Source: Avena insularis (lineage: Eukaryota; Streptophyta; Magnoliopsida; Poales; Poaceae). From it: DNA of 64,000 bases. Each line of letters opens with the position of its first letter. The stretch's first letter is position 1. The notes under the pieces are model-generated. The model searched no databases. It was not told where the DNA came from and worked only from the letters and a program-made list of their open reading frames with translations. Location of the stretch: assembly GCA_023614405.1 (NCBI GenBank), contig CM042694.1, positions 352,922,010 through 352,986,009 of the forward strand, given 5' to 3'. Position numbers and translations under genes: made by a program. Below, in pieces: positions 21,717 through 33,059 of the stretch.

Positions 21717-24700
21717 TGGTGGCATCCCGCTAAAACCACTACTAGAAAATCGTTGTGTTTTTGTGCATTGCATCATCATGACCGCATGCTCATGAAATCA
21801 TGCCACATTGCATTTGAGCATCGTCATCATTATGCATATGTTTGCCTAAAACTATTTTCCAAAAAGTCTATCTTTGTTTTCTAAATACCCTGTCTTTATT
21901 CAAATCCAAAACCCCGGTCCCTTCCGGATATTTTATTTGTCTAAAAACTATTTACAAAAGCCTCTCTGAAAATAAAACAAATACAATAAGTTTTAAATAA
22001 ATAAAATGTTTTACCGGGGGAGGCAGCCAGCTAGGCTCAAAAGGCCCAGCCAGCCACCTACCACCCTGGTGCCCTAACAAAATCCTAACCGGACCAAACC
22101 AACCAAACCCTAGACCTAATCCACACCACGCCCCACCTGCAGCCACTCCCCCCCACCTACCATCAACCCGACACCCGCACCTAGCGAGTACCACACTTCT
22201 ACACCCCAACCCCACCCAGCCCGACATGCGACGCGAGCCACGACATATGATGGCACTTTGCGGCCCACCACGCTACACACACCCGCTTGGCCCCACCCCG
22301 CAGAGCTCCTCGCGTGTAACGCACGCACACGTCAAGAACGCTCCCACAGACGCGCCCCCTCTCTCCTCTCGATCCCCAATCCCCATCTCCGTCGCTTTCC
22401 GTTTGCAGGCAGCTGCCACCGGCCGGCGTGCCGCTCGACCCCGCGCCTCTCGCGGTCCACCTCACCTCTGCCACCGTGCCCGTGTTGCTTGGCTTCGCCT
22501 CTGGCGCTCCCTCATCCTGCCGCCGCTAGCGCAGCCCCGTCGTCCGCCATCTCTAGCACCTCCCTGGACCCCAGCCGCCGTCGCCGGTGAGCCCGCCATG
22601 CTTGTCTCCGGCTAGGGCCCTCCCTGTCGTCCTGGCCGAGCTCGACCCCGCCTCTCCACCAACCCGCCCCGATGGATCCTAACGCCGCCCCGCTTCCTCC
22701 CGTCGATCTAGCCCAAGCTCCACCCTGCATTCGTCTCCGTCCGGCCATCGCCGAGCGTGCCACTGCCTCGCCAGCAACCGGCCGTGCCCACAACATTCGT
22801 CTCTATCGGCCTCTGGTTGTCATCGCCCTCCTCGTATGGTGCCCCGTCCAACGCCGCTCTGGGCGCGTCTTACTCCGCCAGCACGCTGTCATCCCCTGCT
22901 TCGCAGGCCTCAGCTTCCTCGCTGCTATCGGCCAGCTCCCCTGCATCGCCTGCATCCCTCTCACCACCGCTCGAGCTCATCTTCCCGCTGCAACCTGACC
23001 GCAAGGTTCTCGGGCCAATGCCCAAACGAGACATGGGCCTCCTCACAGCGTATATTGTCCTCCTTGTGCTTTTGTCCGCTGCTCGAAGTATATATTTTGG
23101 TGGTCTGTTGTACCGATGTGGTGTTGCTGCTCCCAGCCAGGATCTTTACGGCTACGGCGTGCTACTCGGTGACCATCGAAGCCAATTTTCGCTTTGGATC
23201 AAGAAGTACAAGAGAAGAGGCACCGTAAAACATCGAGCACCGATCCAAGCGCGTCCCCTACCAAACCTGAGTTCTACATCACGGATAACAAGATCATCAT
23301 CATGGAACGCCAAGGCCTCCTTAACAGAATCCAAACACCCCGAAAACTGAACCCGAAGACCTGTTCCCGGAGTCCAAAGATCGAGACCAAAGAACCACAA
23401 CCCTCGGAACTCCATGACCTTGTAGACGGATAAGATGGTCAAGACCGCGGAACGCCAAGGTCCCCTTCATGGATTCGAGAACCCCGATCCCGAAGTTCGA
23501 AGACCGACTCCTCCAACCCTCGGAACCCCAAGATCGCCGAGTCCCCTATGTGTGATCCCTTTTCTGAGCCTCTATTTTATAAAATGCCATATGAACTTGT
23601 TGCATCAATTGTTCATGATTGCATACATCTTTGTGTGGTTTGGCGGCTTTATGTCGATTCATCTCATAATTAAATATGGAGTCTATATGAGGGCTTTTCT
23701 AGTCTTATATTGGCTCCATTTAAATTGGTGTAGCAAACCGATGCCATGTTTTGTCTTGTTAAAACAACATTTAAATTGCAGGGGTCTAAACAACTTGAAC
23801 CGTTTAATTATTTATCGGAACCCCGGTTCCGCTTAATACTGCCTAATTGCACCGCATCTGCATCATATCATAATCATGTCGGATCTTCTGTCGTAGTATT
23901 AAATATTGCATCCGGTGTTTCTTCTAGTGTTTGCTTCTTCGCGGATTAGGCCGATGAGTTGATGCGAGTATAGGCAAGTTCTCCGGATATGAACCTTTGG
24001 TAGTGTTTCCCAGGCGAGCAATCTCCCCCTTTCTACCTATTTTGCTTTTACAGTCTTTATTTTCCTCCCATTGATCTATTGCTATCCGTGTCGTGATGCT
24101 TTAGTGTTCCGTACCAGATATATTCCGTGCAGCCTTTATATTGCCTTGGACACCTCCTATTACCAGTTGTTTGGTAGATAGATGGTCTTGCGAGTCGTAG
24201 TCGCTTGCTTAGGTGCGATCCCGTGTCGTGAAGTACCACACAGTTGTTGGAATGTTATCATATGCTTTACGGTGGAGAGGATCATGACTTTAAATACAAC
24301 TATTAAATTGCTGGGAATAGATATAACTAATGCAGAGGCATCGGTGGGCAATAGATGTTATTTGGTTCTTCCACGCTCACTTGTGTCCCGTAGGCCCCGA
24401 GTACTTGATACATGTTCCTTGACTATTCGCACTATCCACATCCGGGAGAGTCTATGAATCCCCCTTAGCCAGAGCTTGATTCATTTCTTATTTCTTGGGG
24501 CCACAAACTAGTTTGGGGTTTTATTACTATCCTGTACTTATGCCATGCTTTACTGCTTTATCTACGATTGTGCGTGGAGCACCTGTACTGTTTTGGAACG
24601 TGGAATGTTTTTGCGGTATCGACAAGCCCAGTCACACTTTCGGGTTCCCAGTCGTTTACAGCCATTGTCACAAACCCTGGGTCCGTCTCGAGCCGCCAAC

Positions 24701-25903
24701 TTCGTTAGGGTAGCTTAGTGGGTGGCCCTGAAATATTTTATGAATCCTGTGATTGCTTTGTCGTGAAAGCCTTGTTGGGTTTTGATTTGGTTTTTTCGAG
24801 GTTGATTGTGTGTGTGTTGCTATTTGTGCACCCCTGCAGGGTAAATCTTTCTGAAAGCCGTGTCCACGGTTATGGACGACTTGGACCACAATATCTCGAT
24901 CATAGACAAGCATAACTAAAGTAGGGCTATAAATTTGACTTAATATGGGACTAGTAATCAGCTTCACTACAACGGAATGGATAATAAAAATGCCAACAAC
25001 TGGTGGATCTATGGTGATCTGTGTCATACTATACCTGCCTAGTAAGTATTGCAACTCCAATGGAATGTGATAAAAGTGCCAACAACTGCTGGGTTTTGGG
25101 ATTCCTCAGGACAATTATATCTAACTAGTAAATGTTCCAACTACCACGGAATGGTTAATTAAAACTGCCCACTACTTATGCTTCAGGATGACTCATGTTA
25201 TCTATATCTGATTAGTAAGTGCTGCAACTATAACGGAATGGGTAAAATTGCCAACTGTGTGAGTTCCTTGGTCTGACTTCCTCGTTTGGTCTCGAGGGGG
25301 AAATACCAGGATGGGTATGTTTGGTGTTAGTATCAGGTTGGAACCGAATAGGTCTTTCTTACCCCTCTCTAATAGCCGACAGATGTATTGAGTCTCTATA
25401 GGTTGTTTAGTGCATGCTGCGTTGCCGCTTCAGTCCACCATACCTATGTAGGCGAGAGCCGCCGAATTCTAGCCTCGCTGTGTACTGGCCTCAGTACTGA
25501 CGCTCCTCTTTTTCCCTTGCCCTTTGTCGGCACCCCCTTTTGTTTTAGCAGGTTTGAGATCCATGTCGTTAGCAGGGTTACCCTTCCGGCTTGGCCTGGG
25601 CAGGGTTATGGACGCCATTGGTTATTCTTCAGGCTCTTAGCCCAATTTGCATCTTGTCCGTACTCGGACGCTATATCGTTTTCAAGGTGATTTGGATCTT
25701 TGTATTGTATATCTGTATTCTTGACTCGTTGAGTCGCTGTTGTATATATATATGTTCTGTGGGTCCCATCGAGGACTGTTGTGTAATGGTATTACTTTGT
25801 TTTCCACCTGCACGAAAGTGCCTGGTGGGCGTCCTTAAATCGTTTCTATGCGAGTTTGGCGGAAAGGGCTAAAACTTGCATAGGGCCGATTGAGGGTGTT
25901 ACA
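21717..25903 (+). repeat. 3' LTR of the LARD in copy B (4.19 kb)
   Basis: It starts TGGTGGCATCCC, with one extra base relative to the 5' LTR, and ends GGGTGTTACA. It is near-identical to the 5' LTR across long stretches such as 24180-24660, with scattered substitutions and small indels elsewhere, so the insertion is fairly young. Confidence 0.85.
24945..25260 (+). repeat. 86 bp tandem repeat in the 3' LTR
   Basis: This is the counterpart of 19961-20276 with the same unit number, so the expansion existed before insertion. Confidence 0.7.
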
Positions 25904-25908
25904 TGTTC

Positions 25909-28530
25909 TAGCTGCAACATGATGGGAAACAAGCTCACCAAGTGAATCTCTTACCGACGACCATCTCGGCTATCTGGCACAGGTCCCCTAGAGCCGCCTT
26001 CTCCCGGGCCTGGGCAGTCTTCAGATCCTCCGCCTGGCGGCCCTGGATCTGCTCGAGGTTTTTCAACGCCTCAGCCTAAATGTTGGGAGTCTTCTTCGCC
26101 TGGCCAGCCTTGACCTCCATCTGTTGCTGATGCTACAGTAGCTAGCCGATCTGGGCTTGGCATGTTTGGTTAGACTCCTCTAGCTGGATGACCTCCGCCT
26201 TCAGCCTCTCTACCTCCCGGTCCATGTCCGCTAACAGAGCTGCAGGGGGTATCCAATGGTCAACAAGAAGCGCGAAAACTCATGCAACCAGGAAGACAAA
26301 GCAGAGCAAGCAATCTTACTTCAACAAAAGCTTTTTGCAAGGAGGGCGTGATCATAAAAGAGGAGAGATGTGAACAACAAAGGAGGGTAAAAGAATGGCA
26401 GAGAAGCGGCTTACCTCCAGGGACACCCCCAGCGCCTTGGCATCACCAAGACCCTGCTTCATCACCTCCACCAGGTGGTGTACCTGGCCGAGGGCGACAG
26501 GTGCCGACTCGGAAAGCTGTGCCAGGACGAAGTCCGGTGGCGGCGCAACCGCAGCCGCCTGACTACCGGTAATCTAGAGCTCGTCTTCATCATCGGAGTC
26601 CGCACACGACGCCTAAGGGGTCGCAGCGCCCGATCCGGAGGACGCCTCCGCCCCGCCATCGTCAACCGCCGTCTGCACGGTGACCTCCACGGGCTCCTCC
26701 ACCCGATAGGCGGTAGAGCCCACCTAATCCAAGCATGGAGCCAAGAAGACATAGACGAGCCTGGACGCGACAGAGGGCTAGACCAAGGACCTAGCCGGCA
26801 CCACCATCTCCGTCGTGTCCGCCGCGGCCTTGGCCAGCTTAGCAGCAGAAGCTGCAGCCTCAGCCGGCTTGGCAGCAGAGGCTACAACCTCAACCGGCTT
26901 GGCAGCAGAGGCTACAACCTCAGATAGCTTCGTAGTAGAGGCAGCAGCTGTCCCCTCCGCTCCAGCCAGGGGAGGGTCGGACGCAATGGTGATGGTCACG
27001 GAATCGGTCAAGGACATCGCCTCACTGAAAGAAGGGCAAGAAGAGCACAATGAGTAAGACGCATACCAATAGATGCGTAGAGAAACGATAACAAGGGCAC
27101 GTACCCGACAATGCTTGGCGCGATGGTTGTAGCCCTTGGACGGTGGCTCCTCTGTGCCCCGTCCCCAGTTGGAGCAGCGCTGGTCAAAGCAACCCGCTTC
27201 CCTTGACCCTCAATGCAGCGGCCTTAGCAAGGTCTGCATCCTCACCGTGGGCGACTGTACAAGGATGTGGGTGCAACATCAAGCGCACGACCAAAGAAAA
27301 ACAAAGAAAATACAGGCAAGAAAAGTTGCTCAGCGGGTGGAAACTCGTTGCCTTTGTCGGCCCAGGTGGGAAACCGCTCCGGCTCCGTATGTAGGAACTT
27401 TAGCGGCTTGTGGTCGGCGGTGAAGGCGGGAATCTCATCTTCCCCCATACCGTCTTCTGCTAGCTGCACCGTCAAAAGCTACTCAACAAGGAACATAGGA
27501 AACAAGGAGAAAAATTCCTCGGGAAAGGTTTACCCGGAGAAAAGGAAGAAAGCCTGACCTTCAGGGGTAGCCGGCCACGGTGGAACGTCCGGCAGGAGAA
27601 GACCTAGTCTTCCGTCAGTGTCTCCTTCAAGATAGTGGCAAGCCACTCCCGAAGGGCCACGAGTGACACCTCCAGCCGGGACACCCGGGTGGGATCCAGC
27701 GGGCCAGACAGATGGCAAATCTTGTGCGACCGCTGTTGCAGCGGAAGCACCCGATTCGTCATCTAGGACATCAGGATATCCCATGCGGTGAGCCGCTCCT
27801 TATCCACCAACACCGTCACGCAGGCGGCCATCCGTTCCATGTCCACCTGGGCGCCCAAGTTCTTGACGGTCTAGGCCTTCCGGGTGGAGGGGACATTGGC
27901 GAACATCGGTGCCTTGATCCAGTCGATGTTGGTGTTGTTGCGCACTAGAAGTACGATCACTGCCACAACTTGACGGTGACGGGCATCTCCAACCGCGACA
28001 TTAGTGACGATAACCTTGGGTAGATGGCGCAGCAGCTCGTCTCCGTCAGAGGGTCGCCCTTCCCCACCACCTAGACCTTGAAGTAGAAGAACTTCAAGAA
28101 GTTTGCCGCGTCAGGGAGAACCCCCAGGTAGGCCTCGTAGCAGGCCGCATGATGCGATAGCTGCGCGACGGCGTTGGTGCCGAGGTGGTGGAGCTGGAGG
28201 TCGAATGACACCATTAGCTCCAAGACAAACCTGCTCAGAGGTAGGCCGAGCCCACGTGCGAAGAGGGCGAGGAAGACGACAACCTCCCCGGGCCGGGGGT
28301 TAGGAACCCGCTCCCCTTCCGACGCCAGAAGATGCTTCACCAGGCGTTCCGATAGGATGGGTTTCCCCCGCCAGTACTTCTGCACGAGCTCATCGGTGAC
28401 ATACGAGCCACACTAGCCACCCGCTTGGTCAGGTAGCATCTCCCCAGGAGTGGTGGCCGTGTTGGAGAACCGGGGTCCCGTCATTGCAACGGAGCAGTGG
28501 TGGCGCCGGCGATCCAAAAGAGCGATGGCG
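25909..28530 (-). pseudogene. Antisense ORF N-terminal part, Tat copy B
   Basis: The most diagnostic piece is 28071-28385 on the minus strand, with FARGLGLPLSRFVLEL, QLHHLGTNAVAQLSHH and YLGVLPDAANFLKFFYF. This matches the conserved N-terminal domain of the antisense ORF in grass Tat elements, which is related to the family called Transposase_28 or putative gypsy-type transposon protein. From 28070 down to 27240 the frame is broken by several stops. From 27240 to 25909 the sequence is colinear with copy A. Upstream on the minus strand, 28500-28990 could hold its promoter. A function for this protein is not established. Confidence 0.65.
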
Positions 28531-28991
28531 CAAGGCAGCAGCGAGGAGGCAAAGTGCAAAGGGCAGTGGATGCATGGAGAAGACAAAGTGAGGAAGGAGA
28601 CCTCCCTGGTGCTCCTATTTATCGAGGCAGGGCAACCGCGCCTCCTGCATTCCCATCCACCACGTGGCACGGAACTGCTCCACTCTTCCCCACGACGCTT
28701 CGGTTCCGGATCGCATGCACCAAAGCAACTCCCACAGAAGATTCCACATGCGTTAACCCGAAGGCCAAGCACGCGCATGATCCCCGAGAAACCGTTATTG
28801 TCGTTGTATTGGGAACGGCATTACCTAAGCAGGTTAGATAGAGGTGTGGGGACTAGCATGGAAGCTATCGGCAGCGTCCACAGGCGAGATTGGGTACGAG
28901 CAAGTGTAGCTGGACACAGGAAGTACCCAGGTTCGGAGCCCTCGTAGTGAGGTAAAGCTCCTACTCCTGCCGATCTGACTATGTGTGGCCT
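28531..28991 (-). other. Upstream region of the antisense ORF, with LTR-like motif
   Basis: No sense-strand gene is visible. On the minus strand, 28920-28975 reads GGAGTAGGAGCTTTACCTC then GGGCTCCGAACCTGGGTAC, close to the U5 motif of the Tat LTR on the plus strand at 29950-29993. This suggests a diverged LTR-derived segment in reverse orientation near the start of the antisense ORF. Confidence 0.4.
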
Positions 28992-29399
28992 ACCTAAGAC
29001 ACGCTACGCCACAATAGATCTAGACACTGCAAAGCCTAGTACATACGCCAGATCTAATCTACGCATCCACCGCCATCGGCGACATTGTAATCCTTCGGAT
29101 CATCATCAATCAAGAGCAGACAAGCAGGAGTAGGGTCCTCTACAAGGCCTGAACCTGGGTAAACCTTGTGTCCATGTGTGCTTGTTTGCTAGTCGTACCG
29201 AGATCTCCAGCGCTACTCAATTCCTGAACCTAAGTCCATAACAATGGGCATTGATGAGTTAAACCCTCGTCAATTTGCGCCGTCTGTGGGAACTAGGCGC
29301 GCTGATGTTGCAATCTCGACGGCTCCATCACCCACAATCTACGATTCGTCGACTATTGGATGCCAGATTTGCTTTGGCTCTTTCATCATCAAGCGGTGG
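28992..29399 (+). repeat. 408 bp patch copied from the 4.2 kb element
   Basis: This segment equals 31896-32303 with a single difference that I can see (A at 29144 against G). The source spans the end of that element's 5' LTR, its primer site and the start of its interior. Flanks on both sides are Tat sequence, and GGTGG is shared at the right junction. It has no LTR start, target duplication or element end of its own, so it is not an insertion. Confidence 0.8.
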
Positions 29400-30105
29400 C
29401 CACCTCTACCTGGCCGCCTCGGATCCGGTGACCAAAGGTACGGGAGGGGTGACGCTACTTGCTGAGCGCACCCTTGACCGGACAAGCTGGCACGCCGCCC
29501 TGCCGGCACTACCAGACAAGGGTGCCAAAGCGCCAAGGCTGGGAGATGATGAGTAAAGCTCCGGCTGACAGATAAAGCACCAAGATGATGGATAAAGCAC
29601 AGGGTGACGCCCGAAGAGGAGGTGCTGAGACACTGTGGTGCTGTCCCCACCTGTACTGGAGCTTGACTGGGTCCTGGACCACCGGCTATACCTGGTAGCC
29701 AGCCCATTTTGTAAACCCAAAGCCCAAACAGTAAGTCCTAGAGCCCACATTGTAACCTACCCTTCCACCAGTATATAAGGACAGGTAGTGCCAGAGTTCT
29801 AGGTAAGGCATTACAAGTTTTTTTAGAAGTTAGCCAGAATCAACAAGTCAAGTAGTTCATCTTCCTCTAGCTCTCGATAGCAGTTAGGGAAACAGCCCAA
29901 GGAGCATTTTTATTGAGCATCTGCTCCCCATATAGTAGATCCTTGCAGGAGTAGGAGTGTTACCTCAACAAGAGGGCTCCGAACCTGGGTACATCACTAT
30001 GTTTGCAGTATCTGTTCCCAACCCATTGCGAGTAGCCACCAATAGCGTCCTGATTGTCCCTCTCATGCCATCCCCGATGGCACTGCCGTGTTCCACACCA
30101 CGACA
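29400..30105 (+). repeat. Right-hand LTR of the Tat array
   Basis: It ends CCACACCACGACA, as at 8880, and is followed by unrelated old LARD sequence, so it is the outer 3' LTR of the array. TATATAAG is at 29772-29779. The left edge is set by the patch junction and is not a true LTR start. Confidence 0.7.
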
Positions 30106-31606
30106 CAATTTACTAGTCATATAAGATCCAAGTCATATTATAACAACAATTCTTTAGTTATAGTTGTCTATGATCAAGAAACTATGATCCAAGTTGTCCA
30201 TAACCCCGGACACGGCTTTTCGAAAAGATTTAACCCTGCAGGGGTGCACCAAAGTTTCCCCACGCACTTCCACCCTTTTTGCCAGATCAATTAAAATACA
30301 CCCATCAGTATGTTGGCGGTGCTTCGGACACGATGTTTTCCCAAAACCAAAACAAGTACGTGGGGCCACCCAAAACATCTACCCATACGATGTATAGATA
30401 ATCCTCGTATGGACCCAGAGGTTGCCTGGCCTTGTTACGCGAGTAGAGGCCATAGACAATATATTCTCGTGACAGAGTGCCACACCTACACAACAGTAAT
30501 AAACGCTCATCGAGCAACAGGTAATAAGCATATCATACATGGCATAAGTATAGTAGGTAACGTATATAGCATGAACTAGTTTGTGGCCCCTAGCAAAATA
30601 CTTTGAAATCAGGTAATAGTAAGCCGATAGGGGTGCCCACACCCAACATGTGGTTAGCGTGCTCGATCTCGGAACATGTGTCAAGAACTCAGGTCCTAGG
30701 TGGACACAAGTGGGCGGGTAAAAACCAAATATCATCTATTACCCACCGGTGCTTCTGTATTATATCTATTTCTAGCATTTTAATTGACAAGTTGTAATAA
30801 AAGCCATGATTATCTCCAGCATTAAGCATGTTCCACCCCCCAACAAACGGTGGAACATCGACGACACGAAGCAGCACCTGAGCAAGCAACTACGACTTGC
30901 AAGGCCGACTGTCTATCAAACAATAGACAATAGGAGGTGTACAAGGCAATATAGAGGCTGCATGGAAGGTAAATGGTATGGAAAACTAAAGCATCACGAC
31001 ACAGGTAGCAATAGTAGTAACTAAAGACTATAAATGCAAAATAGGTAGAAAGAGGGAGAATGCTCGCCTGAAAACATAACCGAAGATTCATCTCCGAAGG
31101 ACTTGTCGACATTCACATCCACTCAACAGCCTAATGCGCGAAGAAGCAAAGAATTAAAACAAACATCGGATGCACTATTTTATACTACGGCAAAGATCAG
31201 GCATGTTCATGGTATGATGCATGACATGGAAAAGATGTGATGCAACTAGGCAATATTAAGCGGAACCGGAAGCCTATAAATTAATTATATGGTTCAAGTT
31301 ATGTAGATATTCCGCAATTTAAATGTTGGCTTAACAAGATAAAACATGGAACCAGTTTGCTACACAAATTTAAATGGAGGCTATATAAGACAAGAATAGC
31401 CCACATATAGTCTCCATATTTAATTACGAGGAGAATTGGCATAATGCTCACAATCCACAAAATATGTATGCGACATGAACAATTTATGTGCAACAAGTAT
31501 ATGGATGGCAATTTATAAAATAGGGGTCTCGGATATGGTTTGCATATCAAGGTCCAAATATCTTGGGGCTCAGAGGGGGCTCAACGGGGTTTGGGTCGAC
31601 GAGATT

Positions 31607-32176
31607 TTACATGGGTATGCCTAATAGGCACTCGGCTACAACATACCTGGTGTGGCTCGATGGAAGGCCCACTCGACAAATTGCCAAGGTCCATGACGCT
31701 TATGACGGTTCGAGTGGTATGAAGCTCATATGGGCACGGACTCCCAAACGCACAAGGCAAGGAAACCTCAAGACTAGAGTTTGAATACAACTTGTAACCA
31801 ACTCGTATTGGTACCTGAGACCTAGCCTCCTCATATATAAAGGCTAGGAGGGTCCAATGAGAAGGCATCCTCTCCCCCACAGGCAATCTCTCTCAACCTA
31901 AGACACGCTACGCCACAATAGATCTAGACACTGCAAAGCCTAGTACATACGCCAGATCTAATCTACGCATCCACCGCCATCGGCGACATTGTAATCCTTC
32001 GGATCATCATCAATCAAGAGCAGACAAGCAGGAGTAGGGTCCTCTACGAGGCCTGAACCTGGGTAAACCTTGTGTCCATGTGTGCTTGTTTGCTAGTCGT
32101 ACCGAGATCTCCAGCGCTACTCAATTCCTGAACCTAAGTCCATAACAATGGGCATTGATGAGTTAAACCCTCGTCA
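31607..32176 (+). repeat. 5' LTR of the 4.2 kb element
   Basis: It starts TTACATGGG (the 3' LTR has TGACATGGG, so the terminal TG was mutated) and ends ACCCTCGTCA. The TATA box TATATAAA at 31834-31841 sits between CCTAGCC (31821-31827) and GGCTAGG (31842-31848), a perfect 7-base inverted repeat. Confidence 0.85.
31834..31841 (+). promoter_or_regulatory. TATA box in a stem-loop, 5' LTR
   Basis: TATATAAA is flanked by CCTAGCC and GGCTAGG; the arrangement is retained at 35442-35449 in the 3' LTR. Confidence 0.6.
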
Positions 32177-32194
32177 ATTTGCGCCGTCTGTGGG
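32177..32194 (+). other. Primer binding site, 4.2 kb element
   Basis: ATTTGCGCCGTCTGTGGG follows the LTR directly. The family form is TTTGGCGCCGTCTGTGGG, so one G is missing in the core. The same defect is present in the copied patch at 29273-29290. Confidence 0.7.
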
Positions 32195-32644
32195 AACTAG
32201 GCGCGCTGATGTTGCAATCTCGACGGCTCCATCACCCACAATCTACGATTCGTCGACTATTGGATGCCAGATTTGCTTTGGCTCTTTCATCATCAAGCGG
32301 TGGTCAGACCAGATTTGCTTTGGCAACTTCGGCACACTTAACTTCTTCATCAACAAATCCGCCGCGGTCGGTTCCATCTTCATCACGGCCAAGTGCTGCG
32401 AGCTCGGTGGTCGTGTACAACGTCAGATCCGATCAGCCTCGCGGATCCATTGGCTTCTCTTGTCCCAGCATGTGGTTGATCTGGAGTCGACATGTGCATC
32501 GAGTCCATGGAATTGGCATCCGGTGGTTCTCCGTCTGATCTGGGGTGTTTCAAGATCCTGCAATAGTCCGACCTGGATTGGGTTGGATTAGAAGAAACAA
32601 TTTGCATGCATTGATCTTTCTCCTAGAAAACCTGCACACGTACG

Positions 32645-32962
32645 GTGCACACTACTGCTACAGCGGTTGGCTGGCTACTACTTGAGTACACTAGTGATGA
32701 AGAGTTTTGCAATCTATTCAAGGAAAAAGCAAAAAAGCCCACGTTGGATGTTGCAATCGGTCAGAGATCAGAGGAAGAAAAGAATAAAATAAGGAAAGCT
32801 ATATGTATAATCAATGAAGCACATCAGTTGCATATTCTAAACAGTACCAGGATCGACACAACCAATTTAGTATTGGACTCTATTTTGGTTAGACGTAAAA
32901 GAAGAAGAAGAAGCACACAAGGTTTTTGGATTAGACCGATCAAATCGACAGGCCAGACGTGA
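32645..32962 (+). pseudogene. Possible captured host or transposase gene fragment
   Basis: A 105-codon ORF in the interior is unlike any retrotransposon domain. It is rich in Lys/Glu in the middle and ends in RRKRRRRSTQGFWIRPI. A basic run followed by FWxRP is typical of the N-terminal region of HARBI1-like (PIF/Harbinger) transposase-derived proteins. After the TGA, another frame continues DLFRHHHHDFIA, suggesting a frameshift or a lost splice site. The first residues (MHTTATAVGW) need not be native. Identification is tentative: it could be a transduplicated exon or chance. Confidence 0.3.
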
Positions 32963-33059
32963 CCTTTTTCGCCATCATCACCATGATTTCATCGCCCAAT
33001 AAATTCTGGCTTAACATACAGGCGAGTGGCATCGTTCACGCTTCAGTATAAAATTTATT

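Larger units (their letters stand above)
16769..25903 (+). mobile_element. LARD in Tat copy B (9.1 kb, complete ends)
   Basis: Target duplication TGTTC occurs at 16764-16768 and 25904-25908, and copy A shows the unfilled site (AATGTTCCGGCTGC near 6779). LTRs are 16769-20920 and 21717-25903, with a TGGTATCAGAGC primer site right after the first. The internal part is only about 0.8 kb and has no gag or pol. Long LTRs with a non-coding interior define a large retrotransposon derivative (LARD), as described for Triticeae elements such as Sukkula. Orientation follows the primer site. It must have been mobilised in trans. Confidence 0.85.
3138..30105 (+). mobile_element. Tandem Tat-lineage Gypsy array: copy A, LTR, copy B, LTR
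   Basis: Two colinear copies of one element lie head to tail. Copy A (3138-8174) lacks everything before its second RNase H because the Athila-like element inserted there. Copy B (8881-29399) runs from primer site to the 3' region and is split by a LARD at 16769-25903. The LTRs at 8175-8880 and 29400-30105 belong to the same family. The order gag, protease, RT, RNase H, second RNase H, integrase, then an antisense ORF before the 3' LTR is characteristic of the Tat lineage. The layout fits unequal LTR-LTR recombination giving LTR-internal-LTR-internal-LTR, with the first LTR outside the window. Confidence 0.8.

Noticed and set aside
32148..32591. 147-codon ORF across the LTR end and primer site of the 4.2 kb element
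   Set aside because: It overlaps the LTR boundary and primer site, and the copy in the patch at 29244 is an accident of the same DNA.
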